From NCBI GenBank assembly GCA_011390565.1, contig JAABSC010000001.1, positions 248,001 through 312,000 of the forward strand: 64,000 bases of DNA, written 5' to 3'. Origin of the DNA: Thioalkalivibrio paradoxus. GTDB lineage: Bacteria > Pseudomonadota > Gammaproteobacteria > Ectothiorhodospirales > Ectothiorhodospiraceae. Made by a program: the position numbers and the translations under genes. Each line of letters starts with the position of its first letter. Position 1 is the first letter of the stretch. Below, piece by piece: positions 42,998-51,626 of the stretch. A model generated the notes under the pieces. That model did no database searches and was not told the origin of the DNA. It worked only from the letters and a program-made list of their open reading frames with translations.

Positions 42998-45931
42998 ATG
43001 GAGCCTCGACGTTTTCCCGACCTGAATCGACTGCCGCCCGCCATCCAGGAACGTGCCCAAAACCTGCTCGCACGATTTCTCGAGCGGGTTCCCGGGGCGC
43101 CTGGGTCCATCCCGGGCGCTGCACAGGTGTTTCTGTGCAGCGACTATGTAGCCCAGATGGCCCACCGCCATCCCGAATACGTCCTCGACACGCTCACGTC
43201 CGAGCAGAGAATGCCGTCACGGAGTGATACGGAGCTGCGCGAACGGCTCCGCGATTGCATGCGCGAGGTTACCGATGAGAACGGACTCAAGACGTGCCTG
43301 CGTGAGCTGCGGCATCGTGAACTCATCCGGATCGCCTGGCGGGACCTGCTGGGGGACGCCGATCTCGATGAGACTCTGCACGACCTGACGCGTCTGGCGG
43401 ACACCCTGGTGCAGGGCGCGCTCGCCTGGCTCGAGGCGCGGTATCACGAGCGGTTTGGGCGTCCACGCGATGGTGAGGGTGTGTCACAGTCGCTGATCGT
43501 GCTGGGCATGGGCAAGCTCGGTGGCCAGGAGCTCAATTTTTCCTCGGACATCGACCTGATTTTTGCGTTCTGGCGGCCGGGTTGTACCGACGGTACGAAG
43601 AGCATCGACAACCAGGAGTTCTTTCAGCGCCTGGGCCGCGCATTGATCGCCGCTCTGGCCGACGTGACTCCCGAGGGCTTCTGTTACCGGGTCGACATGC
43701 GGCTGCGCCCCTTCGGTGGTTCCGGTCCCCTCGTGATGCACTTCGACGCGATGGAGGACTATTACCAGGCGCATGGTCGCGAGTGGGAGCGGTACGCGCT
43801 GATCAAGGCGCGTGTGCTGGCGGGGGATCCGGACGCGGGCGCGCGCCTCATGGAAAAGCTGCGGCCCTTCATCTACCGCCGATACCTGGACTACGGGGCC
43901 TTCGCCAACCTGCGCGAAGTCAAGCGCATGATCAACGAGGAGTCGGTACGCAAGGAGCGGATCGAAGACGTGAAGCACGGCGAGGGGGGGATTCGTGAGG
44001 TCGAATTCGTCGGGCAGGTGTTCCAGTTGATCCGTGGGGGGCGCGACCGGGCCCTGCAACGGCGGGATCTGCTCGGCGTTCTGGAGACGCTTGCGGAGCA
44101 GAACCTGCTGCCCCGGCACGCCGTCGACCAGTTGGTCGAAGCCTACCGGTTTCTGCGTCGGGTGGAGAATCGGCTGCAGATGCAGAATGATCAACAGACC
44201 CATCGGCTGCCGTCCAATCCGTTTGACCGCACCCGCCTCGCGCTGGCAATGGGATACTCGGACGAGGCCACATTCGAGACGGCGTTGCTGCGGCAGCAGC
44301 AGCGCGTGCATGCCCAGTTCGAGCAGGTCTTCTCGGCACCTCAGCGGGATGACAGCGATGCGGTGAGCGCGGCTCCGGACGCGGGCCGACAGCGGATGAT
44401 GAGCCATCTCTGGTCGGAGAAGCTGCAGCGCGAAGAGGTGCTCCCGATTTTGCAGAAAATGGGGTTTGCCGAGCCGGCCGCGGCGTACGAGGGTATCGCG
44501 GCCTTGCGCGACAGTCCGGTCACACGAAGCCTCAGCGAAACCGGCCGGCAGCGGCTGGATCGGCTGATGCCGCTGCTGCTGGGCGCCATTGCCGAGATCG
44601 ACGCGCCGGATCCGGTGCTTCCGCGGGCTCTGCAGCTCGTAAAGACCATTGCCCGCCGTTCGGTCTATCTGTCGCTGCTAGTGGAAAATCCACTCGCGCT
44701 TTCGCAATTGGTGAAGTTGTGCGAAGCCAGTTCCTGGATCAGTGATCAGCTCACCCGTCACCCGGTACTGCTCGACGAGCTTCTCGACCCTCGGGCCCTC
44801 TACGCGCCGCCCGGGCACGACGTGCTGCGGGAGGAGTTGGACCACGAACTGGCTCAGTTCCCTCTCGAGGACCAGGAGCAGGTTCTCGACCGGCTACGCC
44901 AGTACAAGCAGGTCCAGACGCTGCGCGTGGCCGCGGCGGATATCATGGGTTACCTGCCGCTCATGAAGGTCTCCGATCACCTCACCTGGCTCGCCGAAGT
45001 GCTGCTGGAGAAAGTGCTCGAATTGTCGTGGAAGCTGATGGCCGAGCGTCACGGCGAGCCCTGGTGCGGACAGGGAGCTGCGCGGCGCCGTGCGCGTTTC
45101 GCCATCATCGGGTACGGCAAACTCGGGGGGCTGGAGTTGGGCTATGGCTCCGATCTGGACGTCGTGTTCCTGCATGACAGCGAGGGCGAGGCTGCTCGGA
45201 CGACCGGCCCCCGCGAGATCGACAATGGCGAGTTTTTCGCACGCGTGGCGCAGCGGATCGTGCATCTACTGGGAGCGTTCACCTCAGCGGGACGCCTGTA
45301 CGAGGTTGACACCCGCCTGCGCCCCAGCGGGCTCTCCGGACTGCTGGTCAGCGGACTCGACGCCTTTGCCCGTTATCAGGAGGCGTCGGCCTGGACCTGG
45401 GAACATCAGGCCCTGGTTCGGGCGCGCTTTGTCGCGGGTGACTCCGAACTCGGCGAGCATTTCGCCGAGGTACGCAGGGCGATTCTCACACGTGCCCGCG
45501 AACCGGCGGCATTGAAGGCTCAGGTCGTGGAGATGCGCCAGAAAATGCTCGTCGAGCATGCTTCCCGCGATCCGGATGTGTTCGACCTCAAGCGCGATCG
45601 CGGTGGTATCACGGATATCGAGTTCATGGTTCAATACTGGGTTCTGGCCAAGGCCCATGAATACCCGGAAGTCTGCACATGGCCCGACAAGGTGCGGACG
45701 CTGGATGTGCTGGGGGAAACCGGTGTGGTTCCTCCCGATCTGGGGCTTGCGCTGGCGGATGCATACCGCGATTTACGCAACCGCATCCACCGGCTGACAC
45801 TTGCCGGCGCGGGCACCCGGCTGACCGATCCGCCGGAGGATCTTCGGGCGCTTCGTGCGCGGGTGATGGCTGCATGGGACGCACTGTTCGGGGAGGTTCC
45901 GTTGGACGGGGCTCCCGGCAAGACTGACTGA
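42998..45931 (+). CDS. glnE: Bifunctional glutamine synthetase adenylyltransferase/deadenylase
   Basis: GlnE adds AMP to, or removes it from, glutamine synthetase according to nitrogen status. The 977-residue length compares with 946 in E. coli. Two nucleotidyltransferase domains are visible: the N-terminal one with GMGKLGGQELNFSSDIDLIF (about 167-186) and the C-terminal one with GYGKLGGLELGYGSDLDVVF (about 704-723). A PII-responsive helical linker joins them. The ATG at 42998 has a poor ribosome site; homology begins near LPPAIQERA. ilvE follows 13 bases after its stop, a gene order also known from Pseudomonas. Confidence 0.97.
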   Translation: MEPRRFPDLNRLPPAIQERAQNLLARFLERVPGAPGSIPGAAQVFLCSDYVAQMAHRHPEYVLDTLTSEQRMPSRSDTELRERLRDCMREVTDENGLKTCLRELRHRELIRIAWRDLLGDADLDETLHDLTRLADTLVQGALAWLEARYHERFGRPRDGEGVSQSLIVLGMGKLGGQELNFSSDIDLIFAFWRPGCTDGTKSIDNQEFFQRLGRALIAALADVTPEGFCYRVDMRLRPFGGSGPLVMHFDAMEDYYQAHGREWERYALIKARVLAGDPDAGARLMEKLRPFIYRRYLDYGAFANLREVKRMINEESVRKERIEDVKHGEGGIREVEFVGQVFQLIRGGRDRALQRRDLLGVLETLAEQNLLPRHAVDQLVEAYRFLRRVENRLQMQNDQQTHRLPSNPFDRTRLALAMGYSDEATFETALLRQQQRVHAQFEQVFSAPQRDDSDAVSAAPDAGRQRMMSHLWSEKLQREEVLPILQKMGFAEPAAAYEGIAALRDSPVTRSLSETGRQRLDRLMPLLLGAIAEIDAPDPVLPRALQLVKTIARRSVYLSLLVENPLALSQLVKLCEASSWISDQLTRHPVLLDELLDPRALYAPPGHDVLREELDHELAQFPLEDQEQVLDRLRQYKQVQTLRVAAADIMGYLPLMKVSDHLTWLAEVLLEKVLELSWKLMAERHGEPWCGQGAARRRARFAIIGYGKLGGLELGYGSDLDVVFLHDSEGEAARTTGPREIDNGEFFARVAQRIVHLLGAFTSAGRLYEVDTRLRPSGLSGLLVSGLDAFARYQEASAWTWEHQALVRARFVAGDSELGEHFAEVRRAILTRAREPAALKAQVVEMRQKMLVEHASRDPDVFDLKRDRGGITDIEFMVQYWVLAKAHEYPEVCTWPDKVRTLDVLGETGVVPPDLGLALADAYRDLRNRIHRLTLAGAGTRLTDPPEDLRALRARVMAAWDALFGEVPLDGAPGKTD

Positions 45932-45944
45932 GGAGAAAGTGACA

Positions 45945-46865
45945 ATGTCGATGGCGGATCGCGATGGAGTGATCTGGTTGGACGGCAGGATGGTGCCGTG
46001 GCGCGATGCCCGTACCCATGTGCTCACCCATACCCTGCACTATGGCATGGGGGTCTTCGAGGGTGTTCGCGCCTACGAGACCGTTGATGGAACCGCTGTA
46101 TTCCGGTTGCCCGAACACACGCGCCGTCTGTTCGATTCCGCGCGCATTCTGAAGATGAAGATCCCGTTCAGCCCGGACGAGATCAGCGCCGCCCAGGTGG
46201 CCGCCGTGCGTGAGAACGGGTTGAAGACCGCCTATATCCGGCCGATGTGTTTCTACGGTTCGGAGGGCATGGGGCTTCGAGCGGACAATCTCGAGGTCCA
46301 TGTCATGGTCGCGGCCTGGACCTGGGGCAGCTATCTGGGCGAGGAGAACATGACCCGGGGCATCCGGGTCCATACGTCTTCCTACAGTCGGCATCACGTC
46401 AACGTGACGATGTGCAAGGCGAAGGCCAATGGCAACTACATGAATTCGATGCTGGCGCTGCAGGAAGCGATCGCCTGCGGCTACGACGAGGCGATGTTGC
46501 TGGATACCGAGGGCTACGTCGCAGAGGGCAGTGGTGAGAACATCTTTCTGGTTCGGGACGGCGTGCTGTATACGCCTGACCTGACCTCTGCTCTCGATGG
46601 CATCACCCGCCGAACCATTTTCACGCTGGCTGCGGAGGAAGGGCTCGACGTCGTCGAGAAACGGATTACCCGCGACGAGGTGTACATCGCAGATGAGGCT
46701 TTTTTCACAGGGACGGCGGCGGAAGTCACACCGATCCGCGAAGTCGATCAGCGCCCTGTCGGAGAAGGGACCCGGGGGCCGATTACCGAGCGGCTGCAGT
46801 CTCTGTACTTCGATGTGGTGAAAGGACGCCATCCCAAACATGCGGCGTGGCTGACCTACACCTGA
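45945..46865 (+). CDS. ilvE: Branched-chain amino-acid aminotransferase
   Basis: A PLP fold-type IV transaminase for the last step of Ile, Val and Leu synthesis, 306 residues. Key segments are HTLHYGMGVFEGVRAYET at the start, YIRPMCFYGSEGMG, the lysine region HVNVTMCKAKANGNYMNS, and GYVAEGSGENIFLVRDG. I chose the ATG at 45945 (AGGAG 9 bases upstream) over the GTG at 45939, which is too close to the ribosome site. It is probably co-transcribed with glnE. Confidence 0.96.
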   Translation: MSMADRDGVIWLDGRMVPWRDARTHVLTHTLHYGMGVFEGVRAYETVDGTAVFRLPEHTRRLFDSARILKMKIPFSPDEISAAQVAAVRENGLKTAYIRPMCFYGSEGMGLRADNLEVHVMVAAWTWGSYLGEENMTRGIRVHTSSYSRHHVNVTMCKAKANGNYMNSMLALQEAIACGYDEAMLLDTEGYVAEGSGENIFLVRDGVLYTPDLTSALDGITRRTIFTLAAEEGLDVVEKRITRDEVYIADEAFFTGTAAEVTPIREVDQRPVGEGTRGPITERLQSLYFDVVKGRHPKHAAWLTYT

Positions 46866-46898
46866 GACCTCCGCGCCAGCACAGTCGAGACGATCAAC

Positions 46899-47120
46899 AT
46901 GCCAAATCCGAACACTGCCGAACATCAGGGAAGCTTTGACCCCGCCAACGCGGAAACCCGGGTGACCGTGCACTCCGGGGACCTCCCGCTGAACTGCCCG
47001 ACACCGGAGACCGCACTCTGGGCCTCCCATCCGCGCGTCTACTTGCCGATCGAGGAAGCCCCGGGCGGGCGCATACGCTGTCCGTACTGCGGTACGCTCT
47101 ACGAACTCGCACAGGATTGA
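46899..47120 (+). CDS. Small zinc-finger (zf-CHCC type) protein
   Basis: The 73-residue protein has a conserved C-terminal half: LPLNCPTPETALWASHPRVY followed by PIEE and RCPYCGTLYEL. This gives Cys, His, Cys, Cys ligands for one zinc, as in the zf-CHCC family related to the complex I accessory subunit NDUFS6. Its bacterial role is unknown. It follows ilvE by 33 bases and is probably in the same transcript. The 150 bases after it (47121-47273) hold no gene. Confidence 0.88.
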   Translation: MPNPNTAEHQGSFDPANAETRVTVHSGDLPLNCPTPETALWASHPRVYLPIEEAPGGRIRCPYCGTLYELAQD

Positions 47121-47273
47121 TCCGACCCCCTGCGCTTCAATCCGATGAAGGGCTCCGGGAACTGGATCGAGGGGGCTTGAGGAAAGGTCCGGTCAGGGCC
47201 TGAGTCAGGTATGGTCGAAGGCCGTTGGCCGATGTTCACCGGACGCATTCGATGCCCGTGAACAGGATTGGAG

Positions 47274-48002
47274 ATGGGGTTTGTGACGGACAAAGCCAGA
47301 ATCATCGTCGTCGAAGACGACGCCCGCATGGCGAATGTGATCGAGCGTCATTTGAAAGCTCACGGTTTCGACGTGACGACGGTCCCCAGCGGGCCGGAGC
47401 TTCGACGCGCGTACCGCAGCGGCGGCGCGGATCTGGTCCTGCTGGATCTCAACCTTGGGTCCGAGGATGGTATCGATCTCGCCCGGGAACTGGTGCGCAC
47501 CACCTCGGCCGGGGTGATCATCGTCACCGGCCGTGATGCGCTCCAGGATCGGATCACGGGTCTGGATTCCGGGGCTGACGATTACGTGGTGAAGCCCTTC
47601 GATCCGGATGAACTGCTTGCCCGGGTGCGTGCCGTTCTGCGTCGTCACCTTCCCACGCTGCCGCCGGACGAAAAAATCCGGGTTGGACCTTACGAACTGG
47701 ATGCCGGGCGGCTGACCCTGAAGCGCGATGGTCTCGATTCGGATGCGCGCCTGACGGAAACGGAAACGCGAATGCTGCTTTCGCTGCTGCAGCACTTCAA
47801 CCGCGCGGTCAGCCGCTCGCAACTGCTGGGCCGTGAGATCCAGGGCACGGATGACCGCATCGTGGCGGTGCATATCGCCAATATCCGCCGCAAGCTGAAA
47901 GAGGCCGGGATGGACGATCTGGTCATCTGGCCGGTACGCGGCTGCGGGTATCGCACGCGCGTCGAGCCGGGGCTGGACATGGGCCAGGACCCGATTCGGT
48001 AG
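47274..48002 (+). CDS. OmpR-family response regulator
   Basis: The receiver domain (about 6-120) has the acidic pair EDD, phospho-acceptor Asp58 in LVLLDLNLG, the Thr in IIVTGRDA and the Lys in VVKPFDPDE. A winged-helix output domain follows (about 135-230) with AVHIANIRRKLKEAG and VRGCGYRT. It should bind DNA as a dimer when phosphorylated. The start is uncertain among TTG 47268, ATG 47274 and GTG 47283; AGGA spaced 6 bases favours ATG 47274. The hybrid kinase gene begins 70 bases downstream and is the likely partner; target genes are unknown. Confidence 0.9.
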   Translation: MGFVTDKARIIVVEDDARMANVIERHLKAHGFDVTTVPSGPELRRAYRSGGADLVLLDLNLGSEDGIDLARELVRTTSAGVIIVTGRDALQDRITGLDSGADDYVVKPFDPDELLARVRAVLRRHLPTLPPDEKIRVGPYELDAGRLTLKRDGLDSDARLTETETRMLLSLLQHFNRAVSRSQLLGREIQGTDDRIVAVHIANIRRKLKEAGMDDLVIWPVRGCGYRTRVEPGLDMGQDPIR

Positions 48003-48071
48003 GCATGCAAAGCTCGCCGCGATGGGGTCACTGGGTGCCCCTGAACCCCCGAACGCGTCGCCCGTCCGGCG

Positions 48072-50579
48072 ATGCGCAAGACCCGCGAGCGACCTGTCGT
48101 GCCTGGTAATTCCGCTGTTCTTACCGGTGATCCCAGGGTATTGATGGATGCGCTCTCCCAGGCGCAGACCGGAATCATCATCAGCGAGCGTGTCGGATCG
48201 GGAGGGCAGTACCGCACCATCTACGTGAATGAGGCCTTCGAAGCGGTCACCGGCTATCGTGCCGAGGAGATCATGGGCCGGGGCTGTGGTCTTCTTCAGG
48301 GTTCGGAACGGCAGCAGCCCGCAGTGGAGGAGATGCGCAGGGCGATTGCCGAGGGGCGGACCTGTCGGGTGGTCGTGCGCAATTTTCGCAAGGATGGTCG
48401 TCCATTCTGGAATGCCATGACGCTGACCCCGATCACCAACGCATCGGGGGAGATCACGCATTATCTGGGTGTGCAGCAGGACGTAACGGACGCCTACGAG
48501 GGGATGGAACGCCTGTCCCGTAGCGAGGCTTCGCTTCGCGAGGCGCAGTCCATCGCGCATGTCGGAAGTTGGGAACACGACTTGCACACGGGCGAGCTGC
48601 GCTGGAGCGACGAAACGTTCGCATTGATGGGCTATGCACCGCGCTCGGTCCAGCCCTCCCTGGAGGCCTTTCTCGCAAGTGTGCACCCGGAGGACCGGGC
48701 CGCGGTCCGTGCCGAGATCGAAGCGGCAACCGGACGGCCAGACGGGCTCTACAGGATCCAGCATCGCGTCCTCGGACCGGATGGCATCCCGAGGGTCATG
48801 CTCGAGCAGGGTCGTGTGTATTTTGATACCGGTGGTGTTCCGCTGCGGATTGCCGGTGTTGCGCTGGATATCACCGAGCGCAAGGAGGCGGAGCAGGAGT
48901 TGCTCCGACGGGAGGCGATGGAGCGCGAGTTGCGCGATCTGTCCGTCGCCTGCCTCGAGCCGATGGAACAGAACATCGACCAGGTGATCGATCGGGCGCT
49001 GGCCCGTGTGGGTCGCTTCACCCGTTCGGATCGTACCTATGTCTTCCGGCGGGACGCGAGCGCGAAAACCGTAAGCAACACCCATGAGTGGTGCGCGGAC
49101 GGAATCGAGCCGATGATTGCCGAGTTGCAGGAGGTGCCGATAGAAATGGCGCCTTGCGTACTTCGGCAGCTGGGGACGGGCGAAGCTGTCGTCGTCTCCC
49201 GGGTCGCCGACCTGGACGACGCGTGGGCGTCCGAACGTGCGCTGTTCGAAATGCAGGGGATCCGTTCCGTGCTGCTGGTGCCGATGTTTCAGGGTGGACG
49301 CCTGGAAGGTTTCGTCGGTTTCGATACCGTGCAGGAGGAACACCTGTGGACGCCTCCGGAGGTCCGCTTCCTCGAGGTCTTCGCCGGGTTGCTGATGAGC
49401 GCGATCTCCCGCGACCGCATCAACGTCGATCTTGCCGCCGCCCGGCAGCGCGAAACCATCGGCTATCTGTCCAGCGGCGTGGCCCATGACCTCAACAACG
49501 TGCTCGGCGTGCTGGACATCAACATCCGCTACCTGCAGCAGAAGTTTTCGGACGATTTGGAAGATCCGGAGGTCGCACAGGTTCTCGAGGAGATCCAGAG
49601 TGCCCTGGGACAGGCGAAGGTCGTGGCTTCGGGAATGCTTTCGCTGGGTCGCGGCGGCACAATGCATCCGCAGGACGTCCCCCTGGGAGCGACGATCGAG
49701 GAGGTCGTGGGCATTTGTCGGCCGATCCTGCCCGCATCGATTCGGGTACAGGTTCGGTTGTCGTCCGATCTGATGGTCCGCAGTCAGGCCGGTTTTCTGC
49801 AGGCCGCGGTCCTGAACCTCATCCTGAACGCGCGCGATGCGATGCCCGATGGCGGCACGTTGACGGTCGACGCCCGACGGGTCCGCTGGGAGGGTAGCCC
49901 GGAGTTGCGGGTCGGGCATATCGCGCCTGGAGAATACGTCGCACTGAGGGTGGCGGACACCGGCGCCGGAATGAGTCCGGACACGCTGGAACGCATGTTC
50001 GAACCCCTGTTTTCGACCAAAGCCCGAAGCCGCGGACACGGTTTGGGTATGTACATGGTGCACGAGTTCGTCCTGGGTTCCGGAGCCGGCCTGAGCGTGG
50101 ACTCCCGGATCGGCGAGGGTACGGAGTTCGTCTTTTTCCTGCCGGTGGCCGAAACTGGGCCATCGGCAGAGGAGGGTTCTCTTCGGCGGGCACACGATTC
50201 GGAAAACCGGCGTGCGCGGGTGTTGGTGGTCGACGACGATCCCCGTATCCGCGACTCGCTCGGTCGCCAGCTACGGGTTCTGGGGATCCAGCACGTGTCT
50301 GCGGAGCATGGCAGCGACTGCCTGCGGATTCTGGACCGTGATCGTGACTTCGACCTGGTGTTCTCGGACATCAACATGCCGGAACTGGACGGCCATGGTC
50401 TGTTGCGAGAGCTTTTGGTGAAGCATCCCGGCTTGCCGGTCGTCCTGATGACCGGCCAGGATCCCGGGCTTCTGGCCCTGGATGGGCTCCCCGGGCCTCC
50501 GCTGGTGTTGAGCAAGCCTCTGGTGATGCCTCACCTGCATGCAGCCCTGATGCAGTTCGGACTTCTGGAGGCGCGGTGA
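48072..50579 (+). CDS. LOV-PAS-GAF hybrid histidine kinase with C-terminal receiver
   Basis: The 835-residue protein has no membrane segment and is therefore cytoplasmic. Residues 25-140 look like a LOV flavin domain: YVNEAFEAVTGYRAEEIMGR, then GCGLLQ with Cys72, VRNFRKDGRPFWN and YLGVQQDVTD. A second PAS (about 145-275, ending DITERKEAEQ) and a GAF domain (about 285-455) follow. The HisKA domain has His472 in GVAHDLNN, the ATPase has NLILNARDAMPDGG and GHGLGMYMV, and the receiver (about 718-830) has Asp766 in FSDINMP. The classical flavin motif GxNCRFLQ is altered to GRGCGLLQ, keeping the adduct Cys and the Gln. Light or redox sensing is an inference. Confidence 0.9.
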   Translation: MRKTRERPVVPGNSAVLTGDPRVLMDALSQAQTGIIISERVGSGGQYRTIYVNEAFEAVTGYRAEEIMGRGCGLLQGSERQQPAVEEMRRAIAEGRTCRVVVRNFRKDGRPFWNAMTLTPITNASGEITHYLGVQQDVTDAYEGMERLSRSEASLREAQSIAHVGSWEHDLHTGELRWSDETFALMGYAPRSVQPSLEAFLASVHPEDRAAVRAEIEAATGRPDGLYRIQHRVLGPDGIPRVMLEQGRVYFDTGGVPLRIAGVALDITERKEAEQELLRREAMERELRDLSVACLEPMEQNIDQVIDRALARVGRFTRSDRTYVFRRDASAKTVSNTHEWCADGIEPMIAELQEVPIEMAPCVLRQLGTGEAVVVSRVADLDDAWASERALFEMQGIRSVLLVPMFQGGRLEGFVGFDTVQEEHLWTPPEVRFLEVFAGLLMSAISRDRINVDLAAARQRETIGYLSSGVAHDLNNVLGVLDINIRYLQQKFSDDLEDPEVAQVLEEIQSALGQAKVVASGMLSLGRGGTMHPQDVPLGATIEEVVGICRPILPASIRVQVRLSSDLMVRSQAGFLQAAVLNLILNARDAMPDGGTLTVDARRVRWEGSPELRVGHIAPGEYVALRVADTGAGMSPDTLERMFEPLFSTKARSRGHGLGMYMVHEFVLGSGAGLSVDSRIGEGTEFVFFLPVAETGPSAEEGSLRRAHDSENRRARVLVVDDDPRIRDSLGRQLRVLGIQHVSAEHGSDCLRILDRDRDFDLVFSDINMPELDGHGLLRELLVKHPGLPVVLMTGQDPGLLALDGLPGPPLVLSKPLVMPHLHAALMQFGLLEAR

Positions 50580-50613
50580 ACCGGGACTTCCCGGCGCGTG
50601 TCCAGGCGGGCGG

Positions 50614-51537
50614 TTACCGATAGGGGTCCGGCAGGCCTTCCCGGCGCTTGAACCGGCGGTGGCTCCAGAAGTACTGTTCCGGAGCCGCGAGAATGGCCTG
50701 CTCGATCACACGGTTGATACGGGCCGTGTCGGCCACGGGGTCTTCGGTCGGGAAATCGTCCAGGGGTGGGTGGATGGTCAGCCGGTAACGGCCGTCGGCA
50801 AGGCGCTGTCCGAAAAACGGCAGCACCGGTGCGCGGCTGATACGGGCGATGCGGTGGGTCGCCGTCTGGGTGGCGGCCGGGACGCCGAAGAAGGGCACCA
50901 GCTCGGTCTGCCGCCCGCGTGCGCCCTGGTCCGGCGCGTACCAGACCGGGATGTTCTGTTTCAGGGAACGCAGCAGTCCCTTGATGTCGCTGCGCTCGAT
51001 CGCTCCCAGGATATGGTGTTCGCGATTGCGCTTGAACAGGTAGTCGATCACCGGGTTGCGGTTCGGGCGGTACATGCATGCAAACGGCCGATTCATCGAC
51101 AGGATGCGCGCGCAGAATTCGAGCGTGGTGAAGTGGGCGCTGACCAGCAAGGCGCCGCGTCCGGCCTCGAGTGCCCGGTCCAGATGTTCCAGCCCTTCCA
51201 GCGTATAGCAGCCCTCGAAGCGTGCCGCGGGCGCCCACCATCCCGACACGGTTTCGAGGACACCGATGCCCGCGGCCTCGAAATGCGCCTGCAGCAGCGC
51301 TCTTCGCGCTTCCGGGGACTGCTCCGGGAAGCAGAGTGCCAGATTGACCTCCGTGACCCGCCGGCGTTTTCCGCCCAGGCGCAGGAACAGGCGGCCGATC
51401 ATCCGCCCGATGGCCTGCTGCCATCGAAACGGCAGTCGGGTGGCGAGCCAGGCAAGTCCCGCGCCAAACCACAACGGCCAGGACCGCGGGCCCAGTGGCA
51501 CTTTCAGGGTTCCCGTCTTTTGTATCTTTGCTGTCAA
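50614..51537 (-). CDS. lpxL: Lipid A biosynthesis lauroyl acyltransferase LpxL
   Basis: This inner-membrane acyltransferase adds a secondary acyl chain to Kdo2-lipid IVA. The 307-residue protein follows E. coli LpxL through RVTEVNLALCFPE, the catalytic LLVSAHFTTLEFCARIL (His and Glu), YRPNRNPVIDYLF, VWYAPDQG and PEQYFWSHRRFK. The TTG at 51535-51537 has GGGAG about 9 bases upstream; a GTG at 51501 is the alternative. It follows waaA with a 89-base gap. The LpxL/LpxM/LpxP distinction rests on overall similarity only. Confidence 0.93.
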   Translation of the reverse strand: MTAKIQKTGTLKVPLGPRSWPLWFGAGLAWLATRLPFRWQQAIGRMIGRLFLRLGGKRRRVTEVNLALCFPEQSPEARRALLQAHFEAAGIGVLETVSGWWAPAARFEGCYTLEGLEHLDRALEAGRGALLVSAHFTTLEFCARILSMNRPFACMYRPNRNPVIDYLFKRNREHHILGAIERSDIKGLLRSLKQNIPVWYAPDQGARGRQTELVPFFGVPAATQTATHRIARISRAPVLPFFGQRLADGRYRLTIHPPLDDFPTEDPVADTARINRVIEQAILAAPEQYFWSHRRFKRREGLPDPYR

Positions 51538-51626
51538 TCCCGGCCACTCCCTTCAATCGCGATCCTTGTGACAGAGCACTAGTTTATACCGGGCCGCGGG
51601 ATCATCCGATCCCGGCGATCCCGGGC

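Noticed and set aside
47205..50195. A 996-codon open frame on the minus strand opposite the response regulator and hybrid kinase
   Set aside because: It is the antisense shadow of two well-recognised genes in high-GC DNA; its translation has no domain and unusual His/Gln/Arg composition.
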